Assembly: GCF_026625145.1 (NCBI RefSeq)
Contig: NZ_CP113088.1
Span: 744,001 to 808,000 of the forward strand
Reading direction: 5' to 3'
Source: Lacinutrix neustonica
GTDB taxonomy: Bacteria > Bacteroidota > Bacteroidia > Flavobacteriales > Flavobacteriaceae
Length of the DNA: 64,000 nucleotides
Below the pieces are notes generated by a model, which was not told where the DNA came from, did not search any database, and saw only the letters and a program-made list of their open reading frames with translations. Position 1 is the stretch's first letter, and each line of letters begins with the position of its first letter. Made by a program: the position numbers and the translations under genes. Shown piece after piece: positions 41,101 to 51,879 of the stretch.

Positions 41101-44100
41101 GATTGTGGTAACACCACCAACCTTACGGCGACACTTACTCTAGAAGATACCATTGGTCCAGATCTATCGAACTGTACGGTAACTAGTGAGACCTTAGAAT
41201 GTGCAGGGACGGATAACGAAGCGGTGGCCGATGCTTGGAACGCTAATAACATAACCGCTCCGGAAACCTGCGGAACGGATGCTTGTGATGCCGATGCTAC
41301 CAATACAGTGACTTCAGATTACGATTTTAATAACCTAAGCACGACTTGTGGCCTTGGGGGAACCATTACCGTTATCTATACTGTAGCCGATGATTGTGGT
41401 AACACCACCAACCTTACGGCGACACTTACTCTAGAAGATACCATTGGTCCAGATCTATCGAACTGTACGGTAACTAGTGAGACCTTAGAATGTGCTGGGA
41501 CGGATAACGAATCGGTGGCCGATGCTTGGAACGCTAATAACATAACCGCTCCGGAAACCTGCGGAACGGATGCTTGTGATGCCGATGCTACCAATACAGT
41601 GACTTCAGATTACGATTTTAATAACCTAAGCACAACTTGTGGCCTTGGGGGAACCATTACCGTTATCTATACTGTAGCCGATGATTGTGGTAACACCACC
41701 AACCTTACGGCGACACTTACTCTAGAAGATACCATTGGTCCAGATCTATCGAACTGTACGGTAACTAGTGAGACCTTAGAATGTGCAGGGACGGATAACG
41801 AAGCGGTGGCCGATGCTTGGAACGCTAATAACATAACCGCTCCGGAAACCTGCGGAACGGATGCTTGTGATGCCGATGCTACCAATACAGTGACTTCAGA
41901 TTACGATTTTAACAACCTAAGCTCGACTTGTGGCCTTGGGGGAACCATTACCGTTATCTATACCGTAGCCGATGATTGTGGTAATACCACCAACCTTACG
42001 GCGACACTTACTCTAGAAGATACCATTGGTCCAGATCTATCGAACTGTACGGTAACTAGTGAGACCTTAGAATGTGCAGGGACGGATAACGAAGCGGTGG
42101 CCGATGCTTGGAACGCTAATAACATAACCGCTCCGGAAACCTGCGGAACGGATGCTTGTGATGCCGATGCTACCAATACAGTGACTTCAGATTACGATTT
42201 TAATAATCTAAGCACGACTTGTGGCCTTGGGGGAACCATTACCGTTATCTATACTGTAGCCGATGATTGTGGTAACACCACCAACCTTACGGCGACACTT
42301 ACTCTAGAAGATACCATTGGTCCAGATCTATCGAACTGTACGGTAACTAGTGAGACCTTAGAATGTGCTGGGACGGATAACGAAGCGGTGGCCGATGCTT
42401 GGAACGCTAATAACATAACCGCTCTGCAAACCTGCGGAACGGATGCTTGTGATGCCGATGCTACCAATACAGTGACTTCAGATTACGATTTTAATAACCT
42501 AAGCACAACTTGTGGCCTTGGGGGAACCATTACCGTTATCTATACTGTAGCCGATGATTGTGGTAACACCACCAACCTTACGGCGACACTTACTCTAGAA
42601 GATACCATTGGTCCAGATCTATCGAACTGTACGGTAACTAGTGAGGCCTTAGAATGTGCAGGGACGGATAACGAAGCGGTGGCCGATGCTTGGAACGCTA
42701 ATAACATAACCGCTCCGGAAACCTGCGGAACGGATGCTTGTGATGCCGATGCTACCAATACAGTGACTTCAGATTACGATTTTAATAACCTAAGCACGAC
42801 TTGTGGCCTTGGGGGAACCATTACCGTTATCTATACTGTAGCCGATGATTGTGGTAACACCACCAACCTTACGGCGACACTTACTCTAGAAGATACCATT
42901 GGTCCAGATCTATCGAACTGTACGGTAACTAGTGAGACCTTAGAATGTGCTGGGACGGATAACGAAGCGGTGGCCGATGCTTGGAACGCTAATAACATAA
43001 CCGCTCTGCAAACCTGCGGAACAGATGCTTGTGATGCCGATGCTACCAATACAGTGACTTCAGATTACGATTTTAATAACCTAAGCACGACTTGTGGCCT
43101 TGGGGGAACCATTACCGTTATCTATACCGTAGCCGATGATTGTGGTAACACCACCAACCTTACGGCGACACTTACTCTAGAAGATACCATTGGTCCAGAT
43201 CTATCGAACTGTACGGTAACTAGTGAGACCTTAGAATGTGCAGGGACGGATAACGAAGCGGTGGCCGATGCTTGGAACGCTAATAACATAACCGCTCTGC
43301 AAACCTGCGGAACAGATGCTTGTGATGCCGATGCTACCAATACAGTGACTTCAGATTACGATTTTAATAACCTAAGCACGACTTGTGGCCTTGGGGGAAC
43401 CATTACCGTTATCTATACTGTAGCCGATGATTGTGGTAACACCACCAACCTTACGGCGACACTTACTCTAGAAGATACCATTGGTCCAGATCTATCGAAC
43501 TGTACGGTAACTAGTGAGACCTTAGAATGTGCTGGGACGGATAACGAAGCGGTGGCCGATGCTTGGAACGCTAATAACATAACCGCTCTGCAAACCTGCG
43601 GAACGGATGCTTGTGATGCCGATGCTACCAATACAGTGACTTCAGATTACGATTTTAATAACCTAAGCACAACTTGTGGACTTGGGGGAACCATTACCGT
43701 TATCTATACTGTAGCCGATGATTGTGGTAACACCACCAACCTTACGGCGACACTTACTCTAGAAGATACCATTGGTCCAGATCTATCGAACTGTACGGTA
43801 ACTAGTGAGACCTTAGAATGTGCAGGGACGGATAACGAAGCGGTGGCCGATGCTTGGAACGCTAATAACATAACCGCTCCGGAAACCTGCGGAACGGATG
43901 CTTGTGATGCCGATGCTACCAATACAGTGACTTCAGATTACGATTTTAATAACCTAAGCACGACTTGTGGCCTTGGGGGAACCATTACCGTTATCTATAC
44001 CGTAGCCGATGATTGTGGTAACACCACCAACCTTACGGCGACACTTACTCTAGAAGATACGACGGGGCCAACATTAGTAACCAATATTGAGACTGAAAGT

Positions 44101-44868
44101 TCTGTGGCTTGTTCTGATATTCCGGAACCGCCAACTTTAGAGTTCGCTGATGCGTGTTCAGATAGTGCAATAACTGTAAGTTTAGAAGAAACAAATACAA
44201 ATACCGGTGACGGTCAAGATTATCAAATTATATGGGAATGGACCGCAACAGATAGTTGCAATAATTCTAATGTGTTTACTCAAATATTAAATGTAATTAC
44301 AGAAAATGTAATAACCGATTTTGCGGATGAACGTTGTACCGATGATGGGATCATCGATTTATTTCAATACTTACCTGCTAATGCCGACACTTCAATAGCT
44401 TGGACTGTTGAACAGGGTACGGTTACCTTAAATACGAATGGTACTTTTGATCCTTTAGAATTAGAAGTGGGCATTTATATTTTTAGTTATACAATACCGT
44501 CAGAGTATTGCAGTGAAACAATAAGAGTTACCATAGATATCAATGCTGATTGTATCGTTTTACCCTGTGGTAGTGAAAGCTTTAAAGTATCCAAAGCAGT
44601 CACACCAAATGGAGATGGTTTTAATGATTTATTCGCCGTTCAAGGCTTAGCCAAATGTGGATTCATTATCGATTTAACAATATTTAACAGATACGGAGGT
44701 ATCATTTTTGAAAGTAAAAACTATCAAAACGATTGGGATGGCTCTTCTATTAAAAGCTCTGTAGGTCCAGCAAATAAATTACCAAACGGAACCTATTACT
44801 ATGTGATTATTTTAAGAGATAGTGGCTTAGACCCTATAACTGGACCATTATATCTAGGAACAAAATAA
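38122..44868 (+). CDS. Giant repeat adhesin with T9SS type B sorting domain (nonsense at 39520-39523)
   Basis: A secreted surface protein of 2248 residues once the TAA at 39523-39525 is read as GAA (CCGT for CCGG, NPELNINFQTQIKDK). Start is a TTG at 38122, with signal peptide LVLFILFAFGANIATAQ. The N-terminal 470 residues resemble DUF3344/DUF11-type Ig-like surface domains. Then come 14 repeats of 97 residues (39991-44064), each with six Cys. The end is a gliding-motility C-terminal domain (VSKAVTPNGDGFNDLFAV, NRYGGIIFESKNYQNDWDG, LPNGTYYYVI), the type B signal for the type IX secretion system. Followed immediately by PorP/SprF and OmpA genes. It probably acts as an adhesin or in gliding. Confidence 0.9.
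39991..44064 (+). repeat. 14 tandem repeats of 291 bp (97 aa)
   Basis: Units start at 39991, 40282, 40573, 40864, 41155, 41446, 41737, 42028, 42319, 42610, 42901, 43192, 43483 and 43774; 14 x 291 bp exactly fill 39991-44064. Each begins GPDLSNCTVTSETLECAG and ends VADDCGNTTNLTATLTLEDT. Copies differ at few sites: ALQTCG or APETCG, SSTCG or STTCG, GCA or GCT in one Ala codon, one ESVAD, one SEALEC. The near identity at DNA level, also at silent sites, indicates recent expansion or gene conversion. Confidence 0.97.
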
Positions 44869-44874
44869 AATCAA

Positions 44875-45819
44875 ATGAAAAACAATACACCACACATAAT
44901 TGCCTTTCTATTTTTTTGTTGTGGATTTTCATTTGCACAACAACTCCCTCAGTTTTCCCAATATATGTTCAATACCATTTCTATAAACCCGGCTTATGCT
45001 GGTAGTAGAGAAACTTTAAGTATTGTTGGTGTACATAGGAGTCAATGGGTAGGTATAGAGGGAGGCCCTACAACCCAAACACTTTCAATACATTCACCAT
45101 TAAGAAACGAAAAAGTTGGTTTAGGACTCTCTGTTATAAATGATCAACTTGGCTATGAGAATTTTGTGTTTGTCTATGGTGATTTTTCATATACTATTAA
45201 TACGAGTGAAAATACAAAGTTAGCCTTTGGTTTAAAAGCAGGTGTTACACATTATAATTTAGATAATTTTGGGTTTCTTGATGAAGAAGAAGTCTATTCT
45301 GATCCATTTTTTAGTGATGTTAGTAGTCGCTGGAACCCTAATATTGGTTTAGGTTTATTTTGGCACACTAATGAATGGTATGTTGGTTTATCTGCCCCTA
45401 GAGTATTAAATACCGATTATAATTTAACAAACAGAGTTGAAAATGTTGATTATTTAGCGCTTGAGCGTATTGGTTATTACCTCACTGGCGGTTATGTATT
45501 TAGTCTAAGCGAAATGACAAAATTTAAACCTTCGGTTTTAGCAAAAGTAACTAACGGGGCGCCAATTTCTTTTGACATCAACGCTAATTTTTTGTTTTTT
45601 GAAAAACTATGGGTAGGAGGCGGCTATCGATACAATCAAGACACCACTACTTTAGGAGGTCTTGTTGATTTTCAAGTCTCACAAGAATTGCGAATTGGTT
45701 ATACTTATGAATATTTTCTCTCAGATTTAAGACCTTATACTAGTGGTACTCATGAAATACTACTAATGTACGAGATCTTCAAACCTCAAAAACGAATTAA
45801 ATCACCTAGATACTTTTAG
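44875..45819 (+). CDS. PorP/SprF family type IX secretion outer membrane protein
   Basis: 314 residues with signal peptide (FLFFCCGFSFAQ). PorP/SprF hallmarks: QLPQFSQYMFNTISINPAYAGSRETLS, VGVHRSQWVGIEGGPTTQTLSIHSPL, LSVINDQLGYEN, and the barrel strands up to GTHEILLMYEIF. Members of this family assist the type B substrate encoded just upstream, and are needed for its attachment or secretion (as SprF for SprB). It starts 6 bases after the adhesin stop codon. Confidence 0.95.
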   Translation: MKNNTPHIIAFLFFCCGFSFAQQLPQFSQYMFNTISINPAYAGSRETLSIVGVHRSQWVGIEGGPTTQTLSIHSPLRNEKVGLGLSVINDQLGYENFVFVYGDFSYTINTSENTKLAFGLKAGVTHYNLDNFGFLDEEEVYSDPFFSDVSSRWNPNIGLGLFWHTNEWYVGLSAPRVLNTDYNLTNRVENVDYLALERIGYYLTGGYVFSLSEMTKFKPSVLAKVTNGAPISFDINANFLFFEKLWVGGGYRYNQDTTTLGGLVDFQVSQELRIGYTYEYFLSDLRPYTSGTHEILLMYEIFKPQKRIKSPRYF

Positions 45820-45826
45820 TTTATAA

Positions 45827-47775
45827 ATGAAAAACATTCTATTCATATTACCCTTTCTCTTTTGTGCTTTACATTCTCAAGCACAAGTAAAAGTTGCGGA
45901 TCAGTTTTTTAAAGACTATGCTTATTATCAAGCTGCGGAATTATATTTGGAAACACTCAAAAAAGGTGATACAACAGCACATGTACTCTCAAGACTAGGA
46001 GATTGTTACTATAATAATTCTAACGTAAAATTGGCTAATTTCTCGGTATGAAAAAGCAGTTACTAATTACGATGACATCAACCCTGAGTATTTATACAAA
46101 TACATACAAACCCTTCGAAGTTTAAATCAATTTGAGAAGGCAACCTCTTGGACTAAAATTTTCAAAGAACGTAAACAGAATGACAAACGTTTTAAAGATG
46201 AAGACAGTTTTAATATCGAAAAATTTGAAGCGCTTGAATCTACAGAGTATGTATATGTTAATTTTGAAAATCTCCCTATTAATTCTGTATATTCAGATTT
46301 TGGTAGTTTTGAAAAAGACGGCATGCTTTACTTTGCTTCTTCTAGAGTGAACGATACAATAACGGATCCTAAAAAATTATACCAGTGGAATAAAGAACCT
46401 TTTCTCGATATTCACCAAGCTAAAGTTAACCTTGTTGATGAGAAAAAAATAGTCAATGAAGTGGAATCCCTATCTTTTAAAAAAGTTAATTCAAAATTAC
46501 ATGAAGCCTCTGTAGCGATTAGTAATGATGGAAAGACCCTGTATTTTACAAGGGACAATTTTAACAGAAAGAATAAAGCCGCGTATGACGATGAAGGGAC
46601 CTCAAATTTACGCATTTACCAAGCGACTTTAAATAAAGGTGAATGGACTAACATTACAGACTTACCCTTTAACGCCGATACTTTTTCCAACGGCTCTCCA
46701 GCTTTAAGTCCAGATGGGAAAACACTTTATTTTGTTTCAGACCGACCGGAAAGTATTGGACAAACAGATATTTTTAAAGTTAGCATAAACAACGATGGTA
46801 CTTACGGCTCCCCTATAAATCTAGGTCGAGATATTAATACTGAAGGCCGCGAAAATTTTCCTTTTATAGCGAAAGACTCTACACTTTATTTTTCGTCAGA
46901 TGCTCATTTAAATCTAGGTTTATTAGACATTTTTGAATCTAATATTCTTAAAATTAAAGCCAATGACACCACGCCGATTTATCTAAAAAATCTTGGCGCT
47001 CCATACAACAGTGGTTTCGATGATTTTGGCTTTTTTATAGATTCTGATACCAATATGGGGTATTTTTCATCCAATCGGGAAGGAGGAAAAGGAAGTGATG
47101 ATATTTATGCTTTTGGGAAGTACGACTGTAAACAATCCATAACAGGTATCACAAAAGATAAAATATCCTTAGAACCCCTACCTGAAGTGACTGTTAAATT
47201 AATGGACGAGTCTCGGCAAAATTATTGAAACAGTGACCTCTAATGCTGATGGCTTTTATGAGTTTAAGGACATTGGCTGTAACAAAGTATACAACATCTT
47301 AGGGGAGAAACCGGATTATAGACCAGATAAAAGACAAATTACTACAACCAAAACGAATGGTGATGAAATACAAGTTGAATTATTTTTAACACCATTAATC
47401 ATAGATAGCGAGATTGTTATTAATCCTATTTTCTTTGACTTTGATAAATGGAACATTAGACCGGATGCTGCTTACGAATTAGAAAATATTATAGCGGTTA
47501 TGCGAGAACACCCAACCATGGTTATAAAAATTGAATCACACACCGATAGCCGAGGAAAAGATGCATATAACATGAAACTGTCGGATAGGAGAGCAAAATC
47601 TACACGAGGATACTTATATAGCAGAGGGATTGTCACTGATAGAATTGTGAGTGCCATAGGTTATGGCGAATCTCAACTGGTTAATACTTGTGGAAATGAT
47701 GTAAAATGTAGTGAAGAAGAGCATCAATTAAATAGACGCTCTAAGTTTATAATTACTAGTGGTTACAATCAATAA
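45827..47775 (+). CDS. OmpA family protein with TPR and PD40 repeats (two frame breaks)
   Basis: Third gene of the type B module. Signal peptide, N-terminal TPR-like part, WD40-like PD40 repeats (LSPDGKTLYFVSDRP, SNREGGKGSDDIYAF), a carboxypeptidase-regulatory-like domain, and a C-terminal OmpA domain (FDFDKWNIRPDAAYELENI, ESHTDSRGKDAYNMKLSDRR) that binds peptidoglycan. Breaks at 46042-46046 and 47212-47216, each CTCGG for CCGG; restored they give KLANFRYEKAVTNYD and MDESGKIIETVTSN. The restored protein has about 648 residues, the family norm. Such proteins anchor the PorP complex to the cell wall. Confidence 0.9.
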
Positions 47776-47928
47776 AAATAACAACCACAGTTAACACCCT
47801 TTTTAGTGAGTATTCGTTTTTCTCATTTGTGAATAAGAATACCTGGAAAGGACTCACATAATAAGCCAGCATACAGCACATTCATTTTATTTAAATCGAC
47901 TCCGGTTTGACCCATTTTGGTTTTAAAG

Positions 47929-47963
47929 AAAAAAAGACACTTCAAAACGAAGCGTCTTTTTTT
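47929..47963. terminator. Bidirectional terminator between OmpA gene and CAP-domain gene
   Basis: AAAAAGAC, mismatch, CTTC, AAAAC loop, GAAG, mismatch, GTCTTTTT. Placed between convergent genes. Confidence 0.85.
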
Positions 47964-47981
47964 ACATAATCAACTACACAT

Positions 47982-48473
47982 TTATTTTTTAATAAAGATA
48001 TTTGTAAAAAACCAATCACCTTCTGCATTCTGCTCAGCAGAGACATCAAAATGAGTAAAATCGCCTTCAATATTTTCTTTATGTCCTTCACTATTTATCC
48101 AAGCATTTACAACAGATTGCGCACTAGTAAAACCATAAGCCACATTTTCTGCTACCACTTGCGCTCCTGCATTATTCATCAAGTAAGTTTTACGAGAATA
48201 AAAATTTGCATGTGACACATCATCTTCAGTAACCATGTAGTCCGTATGTTTGTAAGCTTGCGCTTTAACAATATTATGATCTCCTAAAATATTAAGATCA
48301 AGAGCGCTCCTATACTCATTTATTAGTTCCATAATCTCAAGTTCAATCGTTTTAGATTGCGGAATAAAAATAGTCTCTGCTACTTCTTGCGAATCGTCAA
48401 TACTATCGGTGGAACACGAGGTAGAAAGTGTTACTAAAAAGAAAACAAACACAAGGTTAAATACATTTTTCAT
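47982..48473 (-). CDS. CAP (SCP/PR1) domain lipoprotein
   Basis: 163 residues with lipobox LVTLSTSC. CAP-domain motifs: ELINEYRSALDLNIL, KAQAYKHTDYMVTEDDVSHANF, VAENVAYGFTSAQSVVNAWINSEGHKENIEG, and the end FTNIFI. Bacterial CAP proteins are secreted or surface-bound; the biochemical function is mostly unknown. Single gene, sharing a terminator with the OmpA gene. Confidence 0.9.
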   Translation of the reverse strand: MKNVFNLVFVFFLVTLSTSCSTDSIDDSQEVAETIFIPQSKTIELEIMELINEYRSALDLNILGDHNIVKAQAYKHTDYMVTEDDVSHANFYSRKTYLMNNAGAQVVAENVAYGFTSAQSVVNAWINSEGHKENIEGDFTHFDVSAEQNAEGDWFFTNIFIKK

Positions 48474-48557
48474 AAGGGATACTTTGTTTGGGGATTTAAA
48501 TATACCCTAGCGTACCTTAAAAGAATGTTAAAGAAATGTTAAAATCGATGAAATACA

Positions 48558-48630
48558 TGTATTTCAGCGAAAAATAATGCTTTTCAACGATTAAAATTAC
48601 TTTTGCTTGACTTGAATCTGTATTTCAGCG
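48558..48630. repeat. Two direct copies of TGTATTTCAGCG
   Basis: Copies at 48558-48569 and 48619-48630, 61 bases apart (about six helical turns), upstream of the minus-strand CAP-domain gene. The first overlaps the palindrome AAATACATGTATTT. Could be regulator sites. Confidence 0.35.
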
Positions 48631-48661
48631 TATTAAAATTCATTTGGTCGATAACTCTTAA

Positions 48662-49308
48662 TCATGGAGACAAGCGCGTTTTATTCCACTCAAAATTTAC
48701 GTTGAGTTTATAATTTATACGATCATGTAATCGATTGGGTCGGCCTTGCCAAAATTCGATTTCTACAGGCTTTACAATAAACCCACCCCGCACTCGGTCT
48801 AGGTATCTCCTTTCCTTCAAATCTCTTTTCAAGATTTTCAAGTGCTTGCTCTAAGTATTCTCTACTGGCTATCACCTCACTTTGCTTAGATACTAAAGCC
48901 CCTAATTGACTTCCTTTGGGTCTTGATTCAAAATACCCATCACTCAAATTGGCAGCTATGCGTTCTGTTTTTCCTTTTATAATAATTTGTCGTTCTGCCC
49001 CATGCCAAAAAAAAGACAAACAAACGTTTGGATTCGCTTGAATAGCCTTCCCTTTTTCACTGTTATAGTTCGTGTAAAAAATAAAGCCTTCATGGGTGTA
49101 TTTTTTGAGTAACACCACTCTACTTTTTGGAAAACCATCGAGTCCTATCGTTGCAATCGTCATGGCATTGGTTTCATCTTCAGGAAAGTTGGCATCGACC
49201 TCTAAGAACCAATCTCTAAAAAGCTCTAAGGGGTTATCTCGGGGTATTATTCAATAAGAGCTCCCCTTTTTCATACGATTTTCGATAGTGTCCTAAGTCT
49301 TTTTCCAT
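48662..49308 (-). CDS. pdxH: Pyridoxamine 5'-phosphate oxidase (two frame breaks)
   Basis: FMN enzyme that makes pyridoxal 5'-phosphate. True start at 49308 ([19 protein letters not shown]). Breaks at 49238-49242 and 48793-48797 (plus CTCGG, expected CCGG); restored they give [18 protein letters not shown] and [23 protein letters not shown] contacts: [25 protein letters not shown]; the substrate motif [11 protein letters not shown] follows. The end is NKTRLSP at 48662. The restored protein has about 215 residues, exactly the family length. Confidence 0.94.
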
Positions 49309-49442
49309 ATTACAATTTAAGAGATTTTTCTATATTACGGTACCTTTTTAAGCCATTCACGAGATCCATAAGTATTGAATGCTTGAATGAAAAATGAAGA
49401 TAAATTTGATTTACAAAAATATAACATTCAAGACGATTCGTT

Positions 49443-50348
49443 TTAAAATTCGAATACTTTCCCATCATCAGCCAATTCTACATTTTCAAAATACGCATTG
49501 GCTTCTGTTTTAAAAACGTTCAAATCATCATATCGTGTAGAATAGTGACCCAATATTAGTTTTCCAACATGAGCTTTACTCGCAATTTTGGCCGCTTCTT
49601 TAGCTGTACTGTGTTTTGTTTTTGGTGCTAACTGCGCATGTTGTTCTAAAAAAGTAGATTCATGATATAGCACATCTACTCCTGTAATAAGTGGAACAAT
49701 ATCTTCTTTGTAAGCCGTATCACTGCAAAAAGCATAGCTTTTAGGTTTTTCTGGAGCGCTGGTAACGGTTTCGTTTTTAATAATTTCGCCAGTATTATTG
49801 AGCACATCAAACCCTTGCTTTAGTTTTCTATAATAGGCCACATCAATATCTGCATTTAAAACAGCATTCATATCTAATTTACGCTCCCCTTCTTTTTCTT
49901 TAAAAAGAAAACCATTCGTATACACCCGGTGATCTAAAGGAATCGTATAGACCTCTACTTTGTCATCTTCAAAAATAAGTTCAGATTCGGTACTTGTTAA
50001 TTCGTGAAAGACAAGTTGATAATCGGTCCAAGAATTTGCGAGCTTCATTTGAAGAGTAATGACTTGTTTTAAACCTTTAGGGGCATAAATATGTAAATCT
50101 GCCTCACGCGTGAGTAATCGCATGGTAGAAATCAACCCCACAAGACCAAAACAATGATCCCCATGCAAATGGGAAATAAAAACATGTTTAATTCGATTAA
50201 ACTTAATCTTATGTCTTCGCAGTTGTACTTGTGTACCCTCGCCACAATCAATTAAAAAGTGATGATTATTGATCTCTAAAACTTGGGCTGTAGGATTGGT
50301 AAATGTTCGTGGTGTTGCACTGTAGCAACCTAGAATATTTAGTTTCAT
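49443..50348 (-). CDS. rnz: Ribonuclease Z
   Basis: Metallo-beta-lactamase-fold endonuclease that processes tRNA 3' ends. 301 residues with ISHLHGDHCFGLVGLI (HxHxDH), the exosite insert, YAFCSDTAYKEDIVP, LYHESTF, KHSTAKEAAKIA, and LGHYSTRY. Intact frame. Preceded by the small STAS-like gene at 50438, as is common in Flavobacteria. Confidence 0.95.
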   Translation of the reverse strand: MKLNILGCYSATPRTFTNPTAQVLEINNHHFLIDCGEGTQVQLRRHKIKFNRIKHVFISHLHGDHCFGLVGLISTMRLLTREADLHIYAPKGLKQVITLQMKLANSWTDYQLVFHELTSTESELIFEDDKVEVYTIPLDHRVYTNGFLFKEKEGERKLDMNAVLNADIDVAYYRKLKQGFDVLNNTGEIIKNETVTSAPEKPKSYAFCSDTAYKEDIVPLITGVDVLYHESTFLEQHAQLAPKTKHSTAKEAAKIASKAHVGKLILGHYSTRYDDLNVFKTEANAYFENVELADDGKVFEF

Positions 50349-50437
50349 TAATTATAGTTAATTTGTTTTCTTTAATGGCTTATTCCATGTTAATCCATAT
50401 AACAAACAAACGAAAAAACAGAAGCCTCCGGCGCATG

Positions 50438-50770
50438 TTAGAAACCTAAATCACGCTCCATTTCATCCATTTCTATAATATCATAAGCTTCTTTAAGTGT
50501 AGGCACCACAATAATTTCATCTGGTGTTTCACTTGTATTAATGGCATTGGTCACGATAACAAAAGATTGTTTTGCCGCCCGATGCGTGTTTGAAATACGC
50601 AGAAATTCGATAATATCTTGCAACCCTACCTTTTCTAAGGAAGACAACTGCACGATAATATTATGCTTTTGGAATTTTGGATATAGCGCTTCTATTTTTT
50701 TTACTAATTCAATAATAGTCGCCTTTTCTTGAGTGATGATGGAAATATTTCCATCTTGATCTAGTATCAT
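50438..50770 (-). CDS. Small STAS-like protein encoded beside rnz
   Basis: 110 residues. Often mislabelled as ribonuclease Z in databases because of its neighbour, but it has no metal-binding motif. The pattern of a strand-helix-strand fold with QLSSLEKVGLQDIIEFLRIS resembles STAS-type domains. It lies 4 bases after pyrB and is followed by rnz, forming a block pyrB, this gene, rnz. Function unknown. Confidence 0.75.
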   Translation of the reverse strand: MILDQDGNISIITQEKATIIELVKKIEALYPKFQKHNIIVQLSSLEKVGLQDIIEFLRISNTHRAAKQSFVIVTNAINTSETPDEIIVVPTLKEAYDIIEMDEMERDLGF

Positions 50771-50773
50771 AAT

Positions 50774-51703
50774 CTATTGTTTTATTTTGGAAGCTAATAA
50801 ATAAATCACCGCCATTCTAATAGCTACACCATTTTGTACCTGGTCTAAAATAATGGCTTGTTTAGAATCTGCAACATCACTAGTAATCTCAACGCCTCTA
50901 TTAATAGGTCCTGGATGCATGATGGTTATTTCTTTATCTAAAGACTCTAAGAGTGTTTTATTAACTCCAAATTGTTGTGTATATTCTCTTGTTGATGGAA
51001 AATAGCTAATCTCCATACGTTCGTTTTGAACGCGTAACATGTTGGCGACATCGCACCATTGTAAGGCTTTAAGTAAATTAGTTTCAACTTTAACCCCTAA
51101 TTTATCGATATGTTTAGGCAATAAAGTTTTTGGTCCGCATACCATAACATTGGCGCCTTGTAATTTTAAAGCGTAAATATTTGAGAGCGCCACGCGACTG
51201 TGCAATATATCACCCACAATAACCACGTTTTTTCCAGCAACGTCCCCCAAACGTTCTCGTATGGAATAAGAGTCTAACAAGGCCTGTGTGGGATGCTCAT
51301 GCGCACCATCACCTGCATTAATAATATTAGCGGTCACGTGTTTTGATAAAAAAACACTGGCTCCAGGGTTTGGATGACGCATGACTACCATATCTACTTT
51401 CATAGATAAGATATTGTTAACAGTATCTATTAAGGTTTCGCCTTTTTTTACCGAGGATTGTCCTGCTGAAAAATTGATCACATCTGCAGACAATCGTTTC
51501 TCTGCTAATTCGAAAGACAATTTTGTGCGTGTAGAATTTTCAAAAAACAAATTAGCTATAGTAATGTCACGAAGCGAGGGTACCTTTTTAATTGGTCGGT
51601 TAATGACTTCTTTAAAATGATCTGCTGTTTCAAAAATAAGTTGAATGTCTTTTTCTTGAAGGTTTTTTATTCCTAATAAGTGATTGACACTTAATTCGCT
51701 CAT
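50774..51703 (-). CDS. pyrB: Aspartate carbamoyltransferase catalytic subunit
   Basis: Condenses carbamoyl phosphate with aspartate in pyrimidine synthesis. Carbamoyl-phosphate motif ENSTRTKLSFELAEKRL (STRT), HPTQALLDSYSIRE (His and Gln ligands), VGDILHSRVALSN and MHPGPINRGVEI are clear. 309 residues, intact frame. The pyrR gene is upstream with a spacer of 176 bases. No regulatory chain pyrI is present. Confidence 0.96.
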   Translation of the reverse strand: MSELSVNHLLGIKNLQEKDIQLIFETADHFKEVINRPIKKVPSLRDITIANLFFENSTRTKLSFELAEKRLSADVINFSAGQSSVKKGETLIDTVNNILSMKVDMVVMRHPNPGASVFLSKHVTANIINAGDGAHEHPTQALLDSYSIRERLGDVAGKNVVIVGDILHSRVALSNIYALKLQGANVMVCGPKTLLPKHIDKLGVKVETNLLKALQWCDVANMLRVQNERMEISYFPSTREYTQQFGVNKTLLESLDKEITIMHPGPINRGVEITSDVADSKQAIILDQVQNGVAIRMAVIYLLASKIKQ

Positions 51704-51879
51704 GGTTTTCTAGTCTTCTGTTGGTAGTCTTTCGTTTACCTGTTGTTATTTATAAGTTTTTTTAAGAAATCTAGCTTGATACGTGTAATAAAAATATTTT
51801 TATTTCAGTAATGCTCGGTATAATCGCCGATGTACATTCATTCTATCTCTCTTTTATTCTTTTTTATTCTTTATTTAAC

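Noticed and set aside
39957..43922. Series of 72-codon antisense ORFs, one per repeat
   Set aside because: They are the reverse frame of the adhesin repeats and repeat with the same 291-bp period; shadows of the coding strand.
39991..44064. CRISPR-like array
   Set aside because: The units are 291 bp, directly contiguous, without spacers, and in one open reading frame.
51704..51879. PyrR-binding attenuator before pyrB
   Set aside because: No recognisable binding loop or terminator-antiterminator pair in the spacer.
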